Notes under the pieces: model-generated
What the model saw: the letters and a program-made list of their open reading frames with translations, nothing else
The model's database searches: none
Told to the model about the DNA's origin: nothing
Shown: positions 17,510 to 25,833 of the stretch, one piece after another
Numbering within the stretch: the stretch's first letter is position 1
Layout of the letters: each line of letters starts with the position of its first letter
Source of the DNA: Marinobacterium sp. LSUCC0821
GTDB taxonomy: Bacteria > Pseudomonadota > Gammaproteobacteria > Pseudomonadales > Balneatricaceae
DNA length: 64,000 bases
Assembly: GCF_012848475.1 (NCBI RefSeq)
Contig: NZ_CP051666.1
Location: forward strand, 2,135,501-2,199,500
Direction of reading: 5' to 3'
Program-made: the position numbers and the translations under genes

Positions 17510-18901
17510 ATGTTTGCAAATCTATCAGAGCGTTTAACGGGTTCACTTCGTACGATTACGGGTCGTGCGAAGCTGACTGAAGAGAATATTAAAGACACCT
17601 TGCGTGAAGTGCGCATGGCGCTTCTTGAAGCTGACGTTGCCCTGCCAGTCGTTAAAGAGTTCGTTAATGCGGTTAAAGAACGTGCTGTTGGTCAGGAAGT
17701 TTCTAAGAGTCTAAGTCCCGGCCAAGTATTCGTTAAGATTGTTAACGAAGAGCTTGTTCGCGTTATGGGTGAGGCGAATGAAGAGTTAAATCTTGCCGCT
17801 ACACCACCAGCAGTTGTGATGATGGCGGGTCTGCAGGGTGCTGGTAAAACAACCTCTGTAGCAAAACTTGCGAGATTCCTTCGTGAGCGTAAGAACAAAA
17901 AGGTACTGGTTGTCTCTGCAGACGTTTACCGTCCTGCTGCGATTCGACAGCTAGAGACCCTGGCTTCTGAAGTTGGAGTCGACTTCTTCCCATCTACTGT
18001 CGAGCAGAAGCCGATCGATATCGCTAATGGTGCTATCGCCCATGCTCGCATCCAGCATCATGATGTAGTGATTGTCGATACAGCAGGTCGTTTGGCTGTT
18101 GATGAAGCCATGATGGCTGAAATCAAAGAGCTGAATGCTGCTGTTAAACCTGTCGAAACGCTGTTTGTTGTCGATTCGATGACTGGTCAGGATGCCGCTA
18201 ACACGGCTAAAGCATTCAACGAAGTGTTGCCGCTTACCGGTGTCATCCTTACTAAGACCGACGGTGATGCTCGTGGTGGTGCTTCGCTATCTGTTCGCCA
18301 CATTACTGGTAAGCCAATTAAGTTCTTGGGTGTTGGCGAGAAGGTTGATGCGCTGGAGCCCTTCCACCCTGACCGTGTTGCCTCGCGAATTCTGGGTATG
18401 GGTGATGTGCTATCTCTTATTGAAGAGGTGGAGCGCAAGGTTGATAAAGATAAAGCCGAGAAACTGGCTAAGAAAGTTGCCAAGGGTAAAGGCTTTGACC
18501 TTGAAGACTTCCGTGATCAGATTCAGCAGATGAATAACATGGGCGGCATGATGTCCATGATGGAAAAGATGCCTGGCATGGGGCAGATGGTTCAGGCTGC
18601 GCAGACAGCACAAGCTGAGCAGGGCATGCAGAAGTTCGCGGTGATCATCAATTCGATGACACCTAAAGAGCGTCGTAATCCAGATATTATTAGTGGTTCT
18701 CGTAAGCGCCGTATCGCTGCTGGCTCTGGTACCAATATTCAAGAGATTAACCGTCTGCTTAAACAGCACAAGCAGATGGCGAAGATGATGAAGAAGTTTG
18801 GTTCTAAATCGGGAATGATGAAGCTGGCGCGCGGTATGAAAGGCATGATGCCTCCAGGAATGGGTGGTATGGGTGGCCCGGGCGGATTCCCTAAGTTCTA
18901 A
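17510..18901 (+). CDS. ffh: Signal recognition particle GTPase Ffh
   Basis: 463 residues. N domain 1-90; G domain with P-loop GLQGAGKTTSVAKLA, DVYRPAAIRQL, DTAGRL and TKTDGDARGG; methionine-rich M domain from about 300 (MNNMGGMMSMMEKMPGMGQM and the C-terminal MMPPGMGGMGG). It binds 4.5S RNA and signal sequences and delivers ribosomes to FtsY at the membrane. A -10-like TATACT lies at 17458-17463. Confidence 0.98.
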   Translation: MFANLSERLTGSLRTITGRAKLTEENIKDTLREVRMALLEADVALPVVKEFVNAVKERAVGQEVSKSLSPGQVFVKIVNEELVRVMGEANEELNLAATPPAVVMMAGLQGAGKTTSVAKLARFLRERKNKKVLVVSADVYRPAAIRQLETLASEVGVDFFPSTVEQKPIDIANGAIAHARIQHHDVVIVDTAGRLAVDEAMMAEIKELNAAVKPVETLFVVDSMTGQDAANTAKAFNEVLPLTGVILTKTDGDARGGASLSVRHITGKPIKFLGVGEKVDALEPFHPDRVASRILGMGDVLSLIEEVERKVDKDKAEKLAKKVAKGKGFDLEDFRDQIQQMNNMGGMMSMMEKMPGMGQMVQAAQTAQAEQGMQKFAVIINSMTPKERRNPDIISGSRKRRIAAGSGTNIQEINRLLKQHKQMAKMMKKFGSKSGMMKLARGMKGMMPPGMGGMGGPGGFPKF

Positions 18902-18941
18902 TTGCAGTCATAAACTGCTGTATACGATTTAATCAAAAGGC

Positions 18942-18970
18942 TTTTAATGGGCGTGTGATTCGCGTAGAAT
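18942..18970 (+). promoter_or_regulatory. Candidate promoter of rpsP operon
   Basis: TTTTAA (18942-18947), 17-bp spacer, TAGAAT (18965-18970), then a G+C-rich discriminator CCGCGCTC as in stringently controlled ribosomal promoters. The -35 is poor. Confidence 0.35.
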
Positions 18971-19070
18971 CCGCGCTCTATTTATTTTGGGCTTCATCTG
19001 TTTGAGTTTTGAAGACGATTCTTACCTTTTAAGAGTTTGATTCTGCTGCTTCAGGTGGGGAAACAACAAT

Positions 19071-19093
19071 GATGGGCGATCTCAAAACCCATC
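19071..19093 (+). promoter_or_regulatory. rpsP leader hairpin
   Basis: GATGGG/CCCATC with an 11-nt loop ends 21 bp before the rpsP ATG, in a leader of about 130 nt. It could be a ribosomal-protein binding or processing site; the sequence alone does not decide. Confidence 0.3.
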
Positions 19094-19114
19094 CGCGAAG
19101 TAAAGGGGTCCTTA

Positions 19115-19363
19115 ATGGTCACTATTCGTTTGTCTCGTGGTGGCGCTAAAAAGCGTCCTTTCTATCACATCAACGTTGCAGATTCGCGCTTTGCGCGTGA
19201 CAGCCGCTTTATTGAGCGTGTTGGTTTCTTCAATCCTGTTGCACGTGGTCAGGAAGAAAGTCTTCGTATCGATCTAGAGCGTGTTGATTACTGGGTGAGC
19301 AAAGGTGCTCAGCTAAGTGAGCGCGTAAGCACTCTAGTGAAAGAAGCACGTAAAGCTAAGTAA
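19115..19363 (+). CDS. rpsP: 30S ribosomal protein S16
   Basis: 82 residues, the normal S16 length. N-terminus [19 protein letters not shown] and the internal block [14 protein letters not shown] are diagnostic. S16 is an early 30S assembly protein. First gene of the rpsP-rimM-trmD-rplS operon. Confidence 0.98.
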   Translation: MVTIRLSRGGAKKRPFYHINVADSRFARDSRFIERVGFFNPVARGQEESLRIDLERVDYWVSKGAQLSERVSTLVKEARKAK

Positions 19364-19383
19364 TCGATTTAGGCCGGATAGCC

Positions 19384-19917
19384 ATGGCAGAGTTAGACGC
19401 AGACGATTACGTAGTTCTCGGTCGCTTCAACTCACCATTTGGTGTGCAGGGTTGGATTAAGGTCTACTCCTACACAGACCCGATGGAGAACATCCTTAGC
19501 TATCGTCCTTGGCTGGTTAAACGCCAGGGTGCTTGGGAACCTGTAAAGGTAAAGAGCGCTAAAAAACAAGGGAAAGGCTTAGTCGCGAAATTAGACTCAG
19601 TAGATTCGCCAGAGGCAGCTCGACTCTTTTGTGAAGTTGAGATTGCAGTTCCTCGATCAGCTCTTCCAGAGCTAGAAGAGGGTGACTACTACTGGAGTCA
19701 GTTAGAAAACTTATTGGTTTATACCGAATCCGACGTTTTGTTGGGTCGGGTTGACCACCTACTAGAGACTGGCGCAAATGATGTGCTTGTCGTTAAGGGT
19801 ACGGAAGAGAGCATCGATCGAGAAACACGATTGATCCCATACGTACTCGAGAAGGTGGTTAAAAAGGTCGATTTGAACACTGGAACCTTACGGGTCGATT
19901 GGGACCCTGAGTTCTGA
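19384..19917 (+). CDS. rimM: 16S rRNA processing factor RimM
   Basis: 177 residues with the two RimM beta-barrel domains: VLGRFNSPFGVQGWIKVYSYTD at the N-terminus and the PRC-barrel part with EGDYYWSQLENLLVYT and LIPYVLEKVVKKVDL. RimM assists 30S head assembly near S19. It starts 20 bp after rpsP. Confidence 0.96.
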   Translation: MAELDADDYVVLGRFNSPFGVQGWIKVYSYTDPMENILSYRPWLVKRQGAWEPVKVKSAKKQGKGLVAKLDSVDSPEAARLFCEVEIAVPRSALPELEEGDYYWSQLENLLVYTESDVLLGRVDHLLETGANDVLVVKGTEESIDRETRLIPYVLEKVVKKVDLNTGTLRVDWDPEF

Positions 19918-19920
19918 GTT

Positions 19921-20661
19921 GTGTGGTTTGGGATCGTATCACTGTTCCCGGATATGCTTGAGGCGGTCACCCGTTTCGGCGTAACTGGAAGGGCAGTAAA
20001 GAGCGGACTGATCCAAGTCGAGAGCTGGAATCCTCGCGATTTTACTCACGACAAGCATCGCACCGTCGATGATCGCCCATTTGGTGGTGGTCCGGGGATG
20101 CTGATGAAGGTTCAGCCACTGCAAGATGCGATTGCCGCAGCAAAAGCTGCAGCACCTAGCCCCGCTAAGGTGATCTACCTCTCCCCGCAAGGGCGAAAGT
20201 TTGATCAACAAGGTGCGGCTGAGCTCACTTCGCAGGAGAGTTTGATCTTTGTCTGCGGACGCTACGAGGGGGTTGATGAACGCCTTATCGAAGCAGAAGT
20301 TGATGAAGAGTGGTCGCTTGGTGACTTTGTCCTAAGTGGCGGTGAACTCCCAGCTATGGTGATGGTGGATGCGGTAGCGAGGTTGGTGCCAGGTGTACTT
20401 GGTGATCAGGCCTCAGCTGAAGAGGATTCGTTCTCTGAAGGTTTGCTGGACTGTCCACACTACACAAGACCAGAGGTTTTAGATGGAGTTGGCGTACCGC
20501 CGGTTCTGATGAGTGGGAATCACGAACAGATCCGAAAGTGGCGACTCAAACAGCAGTTAGGGCGGACCTATGAAAGGCGTCCAGATCTGCTAGAACAGAT
20601 TGATTTAAACTCGGAACAGCAGACGTTGTTAAAGGAATACATCAGCGAGACTAAAAAGTAG
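19921..20661 (+). CDS. trmD: tRNA (guanine37-N1)-methyltransferase TrmD
   Basis: 246 residues from GTG 19921, three bases after the rimM stop. SPOUT-fold methyltransferase: [33 protein letters not shown], the knot motif [14 protein letters not shown] and [14 protein letters not shown]. It methylates G37 of tRNAs reading CNN codons and prevents +1 frameshifts. Confidence 0.98.
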   Translation: MWFGIVSLFPDMLEAVTRFGVTGRAVKSGLIQVESWNPRDFTHDKHRTVDDRPFGGGPGMLMKVQPLQDAIAAAKAAAPSPAKVIYLSPQGRKFDQQGAAELTSQESLIFVCGRYEGVDERLIEAEVDEEWSLGDFVLSGGELPAMVMVDAVARLVPGVLGDQASAEEDSFSEGLLDCPHYTRPEVLDGVGVPPVLMSGNHEQIRKWRLKQQLGRTYERRPDLLEQIDLNSEQQTLLKEYISETKK

Positions 20662-20687
20662 TCCGCTGTGAAAGTTAGGAGCGAGCG

Positions 20688-21044
20688 ATGAGCAGCAAAA
20701 ACTTGATCATTCAGCAGATTGAAGCTGAACAGACTGGCAAAGAAGTTCCAACCTTCGGCCCAGGCGACACAGTAGTAGTACAGGTTCGTGTAGTAGAAGG
20801 CACTCGTAGCCGTCTACAGGCGTTCGAAGGCGTTGTGCTAGGTAAGCGTAACCGCGGTCTGAACTCTGCATTCACAGTACGTAAAATCTCTCACGGTGTG
20901 GGCGTAGAGCGTACTTTCCAAACTTACAGCCCAAGCGTTGAAGCTATTGAAGTTAAACGTCGTGGTGATGTTCGTCAGGCTAAACTTTACTACCTACGTG
21001 AGCGTAGTGGTAAGTCTGCACGTATCAAAGAGAAGCTTAACTAA
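20688..21044 (+). CDS. rplS: 50S ribosomal protein L19
   Basis: 118 residues; family signature [22 protein letters not shown] and the C-terminal [28 protein letters not shown]19 sits at the 30S-50S interface. Last gene of the rpsP operon, followed by an intrinsic terminator. Confidence 0.98.
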   Translation: MSSKNLIIQQIEAEQTGKEVPTFGPGDTVVVQVRVVEGTRSRLQAFEGVVLGKRNRGLNSAFTVRKISHGVGVERTFQTYSPSVEAIEVKRRGDVRQAKLYYLRERSGKSARIKEKLN

Positions 21045-21060
21045 TAGCAACTTTTTGATG

Positions 21061-21087
21061 AAAAAGGCGGCCTAGGTCGCCTTTTTT
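21061..21087 (+). terminator. Terminator of the rpsP-rplS operon
   Basis: AAAAAGGCG...CGCCTTTTTT with a CTAG-containing apex and a following T-run. It closes the ribosomal operon before the GTG of the next gene at 21159. Confidence 0.9.
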
Positions 21088-21158
21088 GTTTTTAACACTT
21101 TCTATTTGGGCTGTTTGGACTAGACTGGAGTGATATGACTCACTACTGGTGCTAAACA

Positions 21159-22490
21159 GTGCGTTGGATTAAAGCCCTCTTTCTCATACTTCTCTCTTCA
21201 CTGCTGGTTGCTGGCGGTGGATACGGGTATGTATGGTACAAGGCTAAGTCCTATATCGATGAAACTCTGGTAGCAATTCTACCTGGCTACCGCGTCACCT
21301 ATGAAAACCTAATCTTGGATCCACGTGGTGAGGTGCGACTGGAGGCAGTCGAAGCACAGCCGATTGGCTATCTCTCTAGTGTCTTTGTGAAACAGGTCAG
21401 TATTCGTGCTGATGCGCCACTCTTTTTTATGCAGGCAAATCCTGCGCTTGGTAGCGGTGATTGGCCAAGTTTTCTATCAATCAATATCGCAAAACTTCGC
21501 ATTAATCTCGATGCTGACTTTATGGAGACCGCAACCGAAGGTTTAGGAGTTGAGGGAAGTGAGTTGGTGAATATTGCGGCATTAGGCTGTGGCAACGTCC
21601 GAGAGTTCTCGCTGCCAGTAATGAAAGCGATGGGTTTTCCAGAAATTCAGGCTGATCTCAATATTCGCCTGGATCCGGATAATGATCATGGTCGCCTTGT
21701 GCTCTCAAGTGATCTTGAACTTCTTGGGATCGCAGGCCAAAGTTTGTCGCTTGAGATGAGCTTGACGCCTGGCTATCTGACACCGCAAACACTTTTGGCG
21801 GCCAGTCCACGCCTGCAGAAATTCAGTTTCAAATATCAGGACTTGGGTCTCGCCTCACGTCGAGATAGCTTCTGTTCTGCTGAATCTAAGCTCAGTGTGG
21901 ATGACTATCATGCGCTCCATTTGGGTCTGGTGAAGGCGCAAGCGGTTGAGCTAGGTATGGAGGTTCCCGATTCGCTGTGGGAACTCTATCAAAAAGCTAA
22001 TGACTCTGGTGCTAATCTCTCACTGACGCTCTCGCCTGAAGGTGGATTGGGTAGTGAGCTATTTGTCTTGATGAATGCCCCTCATGTACTCGCTGAGCGG
22101 TTGAACCTTGGTGTGATGTTGAATTCGCAGCGCGTTGACCTGCAAGGGATAGATTGGCGGGCCTTGTTGCCATCGCCCGATAAGGCAGAAGAGTTTAAAA
22201 ATATAAGTGAACCTTTTGTCGATGTTAAAAAATTGGAGCCAGTGGGGCTTGATAAGAACTTTGTTGAGCAGCGTCAGGTTGTGCAGAGCTATCAGGCAAC
22301 TAGCTATGAAGATCTATCGAGCTATCTGCAGCATGATGTGCGCCTCTTTACCTACTTTGGTCGCCAAGTAGAGGGTCGTTTGCTCGCTGTCGATGATAAG
22401 AAAATAGTGGTGCTACGCAGGCTAGATCAAGGCTCTGCGAGCTATCCTGTAGATCGGGATAAACTAGAGGTCATTGAGGTTTATAGATAG
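21159..22490 (+). CDS. Unrecognised membrane-anchored periplasmic protein
   Basis: 443 residues from GTG 21159. One N-terminal hydrophobic segment (about 5-25, ALFLILLSSLLVAGGGYGYVW) without a clear cleavage site, so probably a membrane anchor with the rest in the periplasm. Residues 40-330 are beta-rich and vaguely AsmA-like. The last 60 residues (from about 382) look like a small Sm/SH3-type barrel: DVRLFTYFGRQVEGRLLAVD..KIVVLRR. Pseudomonas has uncharacterised genes at the matching place between rplS and xerD. No function can be named. Confidence 0.8.
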   Translation: MRWIKALFLILLSSLLVAGGGYGYVWYKAKSYIDETLVAILPGYRVTYENLILDPRGEVRLEAVEAQPIGYLSSVFVKQVSIRADAPLFFMQANPALGSGDWPSFLSINIAKLRINLDADFMETATEGLGVEGSELVNIAALGCGNVREFSLPVMKAMGFPEIQADLNIRLDPDNDHGRLVLSSDLELLGIAGQSLSLEMSLTPGYLTPQTLLAASPRLQKFSFKYQDLGLASRRDSFCSAESKLSVDDYHALHLGLVKAQAVELGMEVPDSLWELYQKANDSGANLSLTLSPEGGLGSELFVLMNAPHVLAERLNLGVMLNSQRVDLQGIDWRALLPSPDKAEEFKNISEPFVDVKKLEPVGLDKNFVEQRQVVQSYQATSYEDLSSYLQHDVRLFTYFGRQVEGRLLAVDDKKIVVLRRLDQGSASYPVDRDKLEVIEVYR

Positions 22491-22600
22491 TAAAACTATG
22501 ATGTTTTGCGTCTAATAAATTGAGTGATTTTTGAGGTTCTACCATCACTACAGAAAATCAGGATCGTCGCTTTACTGCGAGAGAACCCAGCGCCAAAGAG

Positions 22601-23482
22601 GTGGCTTTAATCAAGGATTTCGTCCGAAGTCTCTGGTTGGAGAGAGGGCTCAGTCAAAATACTCAGGCCTCATATCGACGCGATCTTAATCAATTTGCAT
22701 GTTGGTTGGCGGATCAGCGGAGTGCGTTGTTATCAGCCGATGCATCTTTAATTCAGCACTATCTGAGCTGGCGCATGGCTGAAGCGTTTAAGGCTAGTTC
22801 AACAGCGCGTCAGTTATCCTGTCTAAGAAGTTTCTATCGATACCAGTTGCGCGAATCGGTGATTGACATTGATCCTACCCTCAATATCGCCAACCCAAAG
22901 CGTGGGCGTGCACTTCCAAAAAGTTTGAGTGAGCAGGAGGTGAGCGATCTGCTAGAGGCGCCTGATGTGGAAGATGTATTGGGATTGCGGGACCGTGCCA
23001 TGCTTGAGCTGCTCTATGGGTCTGGTCTTCGTATCTCTGAGTTAATAACTCTTGAAGTGGGCCAGATTGATCTCCGGGCGGGGTTGCTTCAGGTGGTGGG
23101 TAAAGGCGATAAAGAGCGACTAGTCCCGGTGGGTGAATCTGCAATTGATTGGCTGAAGCGCTATCAGCTGCAATCGCGTCCGCTCCTGTTGGGTGGTGAT
23201 AATCCTGATACGCTCTTTTTGAGTCGGCGGGGTGTTGGGATGACACGCCAGACCTTTTGGCATCGCATTAAACACTGGGCGAATGTGGTAGGGATTAACT
23301 CTGAACTCTCCCCGCACACCTTGCGTCACGCATTTGCGACGCATCTATTAAATCATGGGGCAGACCTAAGGGCTGTGCAGATGTTGTTGGGGCATGCAAA
23401 CCTCTCAACAACCCAGATCTATACCCAAATTGCGACCCATCGACTACAGCAGCTGCATCGAGATTTTCACCCTAGGGGTTAA
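22601..23482 (+). CDS. xerD: Site-specific tyrosine recombinase XerD
   Basis: 293 residues from GTG 22601. N-terminal SAM-like core-binding domain (1-95), then the catalytic domain with all expected residues: R144, K168, H239 and R242 (PHTLRHAFATH), H265 (LLGHANLSTTQIY) and nucleophile Y274. It resolves chromosome dimers at dif with XerC. The following gene is dsbC, as in Pseudomonas. The ribosome site before the GTG is weak. Confidence 0.95.
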   Translation: MALIKDFVRSLWLERGLSQNTQASYRRDLNQFACWLADQRSALLSADASLIQHYLSWRMAEAFKASSTARQLSCLRSFYRYQLRESVIDIDPTLNIANPKRGRALPKSLSEQEVSDLLEAPDVEDVLGLRDRAMLELLYGSGLRISELITLEVGQIDLRAGLLQVVGKGDKERLVPVGESAIDWLKRYQLQSRPLLLGGDNPDTLFLSRRGVGMTRQTFWHRIKHWANVVGINSELSPHTLRHAFATHLLNHGADLRAVQMLLGHANLSTTQIYTQIATHRLQQLHRDFHPRG

Positions 23483-23560
23483 AATCGCTGGGTGAAACCT
23501 TCAGTTCTTTGTCATACTAGTTCGCTATCTTATTGGTGATTTTAATTAAGAGAGAAAAAG

Positions 23561-24280
23561 ATGAAACAGATTTTAACTGGGTTGGTTTTTGTAGCCTCTT
23601 TAGTCATGAGTTCTGCACAGGCGGGTGAGCCTGAAGTGCGATCTGCGCTGCTTAAGATTGACCCAGCCATTAAAATTGCTGCAGTAGATGGCTCTGAGCT
23701 ACCAGGTTTCTTTGAGGTTTCGCTGGAGACGGGTGAGATCCTGTTTGTGACTGATGATGGGCAGTACATCGTTTCAGGTCGTGTTTTTCAGGTCTCTGAT
23801 CAGGGGTTAGTAAACCTTACTGAGCGCCGTATGTCAGGCGTTCGTGCAGCGGCATTGGCTGATGTTGCTGATGCGGATATGGTTATCTACCAAGCAAACG
23901 GTGAGAAGCGGGCACGTATTTGGGTCTTTACTGATGTTGATTGCCCCTATTGTCAGAAGCTGCATGCCGAAGTGCCTCAGTTGAATGCGGCGGGTGTTGA
24001 AGTTGCTTACCTTGCATTTCCACGTTCAGGCCCAGGCGGAAATACTGAGAAACGCATGAATAAGATCTGGTGTGCTGATGATCGTTTAGCGGCAATGGAT
24101 AGTGCGATAAACGGTCGTGATATGGATTCGGCCGCATGCGCGACACCTGTATTGAATCAATTGGCGCTTGGTCAGCAGTTGGGTGTGAATGGCACACCGG
24201 CAATTCTGACTGCAGAGGGCGCGCTGATGCCAGGTTATGTTCCGGCAGATCGTCTATTGCCGATGTTAGGAATTAAATAA
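23561..24280 (+). CDS. dsbC: Thiol:disulfide isomerase DsbC
   Basis: 239 residues. Signal peptide MKQILTGLVFVASLVMSSAQA; N-terminal dimerisation domain; thioredoxin-fold domain with active site CPYC at 128-131 after WVFTDVD. E. coli DsbC has CGYC, so the dipeptide differs. A second cysteine pair (WCADD and AACATP) matches the structural disulfide of DsbC. The TPAI cis-proline loop is present (NGTPAILT). It isomerises wrong disulfides in the periplasm and needs DsbD. Confidence 0.93.
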   Translation: MKQILTGLVFVASLVMSSAQAGEPEVRSALLKIDPAIKIAAVDGSELPGFFEVSLETGEILFVTDDGQYIVSGRVFQVSDQGLVNLTERRMSGVRAAALADVADADMVIYQANGEKRARIWVFTDVDCPYCQKLHAEVPQLNAAGVEVAYLAFPRSGPGGNTEKRMNKIWCADDRLAAMDSAINGRDMDSAACATPVLNQLALGQQLGVNGTPAILTAEGALMPGYVPADRLLPMLGIK

Positions 24281-24303
24281 TTTCTGTAAAACTCTGCTAG
24301 CGT

Positions 24304-24328
24304 CGTGACAGGCTGAAGGCCAGTCACG
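24304..24328. repeat. REP-like palindrome copy 1
   Basis: CGTGACAGGC-TGAAG-GCCAGTCACG, one mismatch. Its reverse complement shares CTTCAGCCTG with copy 2, so copies 1 and 2 form an inverted pair in the dsbC-hom gap. Confidence 0.5.
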
Positions 24329-24354
24329 ATACTCTGTAGGTAGATTGGAACTAC

Positions 24355-24381
24355 GGTGTCAGGCTTCAGCCTGACATCCGC
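24355..24381 (+). repeat. REP-like palindrome copy 2
   Basis: Core TGTCAGGCT-TC-AGCCTGACA, a perfect 9-bp inverted repeat, flanked by GG and TCCGC. It agrees at 22 of 27 positions with copy 3 at 57934-57960 on the other strand, including a compensatory T:A to A:T change in the stem. Confidence 0.6.
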
Positions 24382-24447
24382 TTTCAAATTACGTGAATAA
24401 CCTTCAAATCCTCCCCAATACCCATAGTTCAAGCCCTCTTTCTAAGC

Positions 24448-24453
24448 TATAAT
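24448..24453 (+). promoter_or_regulatory. Candidate -10 of hom-thrC
   Basis: TATAAT, 68 bp upstream of the hom start. No good -35 at 16-18 bp. Confidence 0.4.
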
Positions 24454-24520
24454 CTGCCCCTATTTTTTAATGCTCAGGGTCGGATAATCCGCTCGAGCTC
24501 ACTTCGAATGAGGTATGGTT

Positions 24521-25822
24521 GTGAAGCCGGTAAAAGTTGGCATCTGCGGAATGGGTACTGTCGGTGGCGGTACATTTGATGTTTTGACACGAAATGCGGA
24601 AGAAATTGCGCGCCGTGCGGGACGTCGAATTGAGATTGCTGCAGTTGCAATGCGTCGTCCTAATCCTGCAATTGATACGACTGGGGTACACGTTACTGCA
24701 GACGTTTTTGAAATTGCGACTAACCCTGAAATCGATATTGTTATCGAGCTTATCGGGGGCTACGACACCGCTCGTGACCTTGTAATGACCGCTATTCAAA
24801 ACGGCAAACATGTTGTAACTGCTAACAAAGCTTTGATTGCAGTGCACGGAAATGAGATTTTCGCCGCGGCTCAAGAGAAGAACGTCATGGTTGCTTTCGA
24901 AGCATCCGTTGCTGGCGGTATTCCAGTTATTAAAGCGATCCGTGAAGGCCTGGCTGCAAACAAGATCGATTGGTTGGCAGGTATTATCAATGGTACTGGT
25001 AACTTCATCCTGACTGAGATGCGTGAGAAGGGTCGCGACTTTGCCGATGTATTGGCAGAAGCACAGGCGCTTGGTTACGCTGAAGCGGACCCAACGTTTG
25101 ACGTTGAGGGTATCGACGCAGCACACAAACTGACCATCCTCGCATCTATCGCATACGGCATTCCGCTGCAGTTTGATAAAGCCTACACTGAAGGCATTAG
25201 TAAAATTACTGCTGAAGATGTGAACTATGCTGAAGAGCTAGGTTTCCGCATCAAGCATCTGGGTATTACACGTCGTACCGAAACAGGTATTGAGCTTCGC
25301 GTTCACCCAACACTTATCCCGGAAAATGCACTCTTAGCTAACGTTAATGGCGTAATGAACGCTGTATTGGTTGATGGTGATGCTGTCGGTCAGACGCTCT
25401 ATTACGGCCCTGGTGCTGGTGCACTTCCAACAGCATCTGCGGTTGTTGCTGACGTTGTTGACGTGGTTCGTACACTGACAGCTGATCGTGATAATCGTGT
25501 ACCACACTTGGCGTTCCAGCCGGCTGAACTATCTGATGCCCGCATTCTTCCAGTAGAAGAGGTGAATAGCGCATACTACCTTCGCTTGCAGGTTGCTGAG
25601 CGTCCAGGCGTGTTGGCGCACATCGCACGTATCCTGGGTGACAAGGGTATTAACATCGAAGCGATTATTCAGAAGCAGGTTGATGATGATCAGGTTCCTG
25701 TAATCCTTCTGACTCAGCGCGTACTTGAGTCAACGATGAATGAAGCGCTCCGCGAAATCGCAGCCCTACCTGATACGGTAGGTGAGATCACTCGTATCCG
25801 CGTTGAGCAGCTAGCAGACTAA
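24521..25822 (+). CDS. hom: Homoserine dehydrogenase
   Basis: 433 residues from GTG 24521; an ATG six bases upstream is one base from TGAGG and so too close, while the GTG is 7 nt away and gives the usual KPVKVGICG start. NAD(P) motif GICGMGTVGGGTFDVL, central catalytic domain with GIINGTGNFILTEM and AEADPTFDVEGIDAAHK, and a C-terminal ACT domain (YLRLQVAERPGVLAHIARIL) for threonine feedback. It reduces aspartate semialdehyde to homoserine. thrC follows in the same operon. Confidence 0.96.
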   Translation: MKPVKVGICGMGTVGGGTFDVLTRNAEEIARRAGRRIEIAAVAMRRPNPAIDTTGVHVTADVFEIATNPEIDIVIELIGGYDTARDLVMTAIQNGKHVVTANKALIAVHGNEIFAAAQEKNVMVAFEASVAGGIPVIKAIREGLAANKIDWLAGIINGTGNFILTEMREKGRDFADVLAEAQALGYAEADPTFDVEGIDAAHKLTILASIAYGIPLQFDKAYTEGISKITAEDVNYAEELGFRIKHLGITRRTETGIELRVHPTLIPENALLANVNGVMNAVLVDGDAVGQTLYYGPGAGALPTASAVVADVVDVVRTLTADRDNRVPHLAFQPAELSDARILPVEEVNSAYYLRLQVAERPGVLAHIARILGDKGINIEAIIQKQVDDDQVPVILLTQRVLESTMNEALREIAALPDTVGEITRIRVEQLAD

Positions 25823-25833
25823 GGAGATTTACT

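Noticed and set aside
18904-18918. Terminator after ffh
   Set aside because: GCAGT/ACTGC is only 5 bp with no T-run.
24467-25126. Open frame of 219 codons opposite hom
   Set aside because: Fully antisense to conserved NAD-binding sequence of homoserine dehydrogenase; no recognisable domain.
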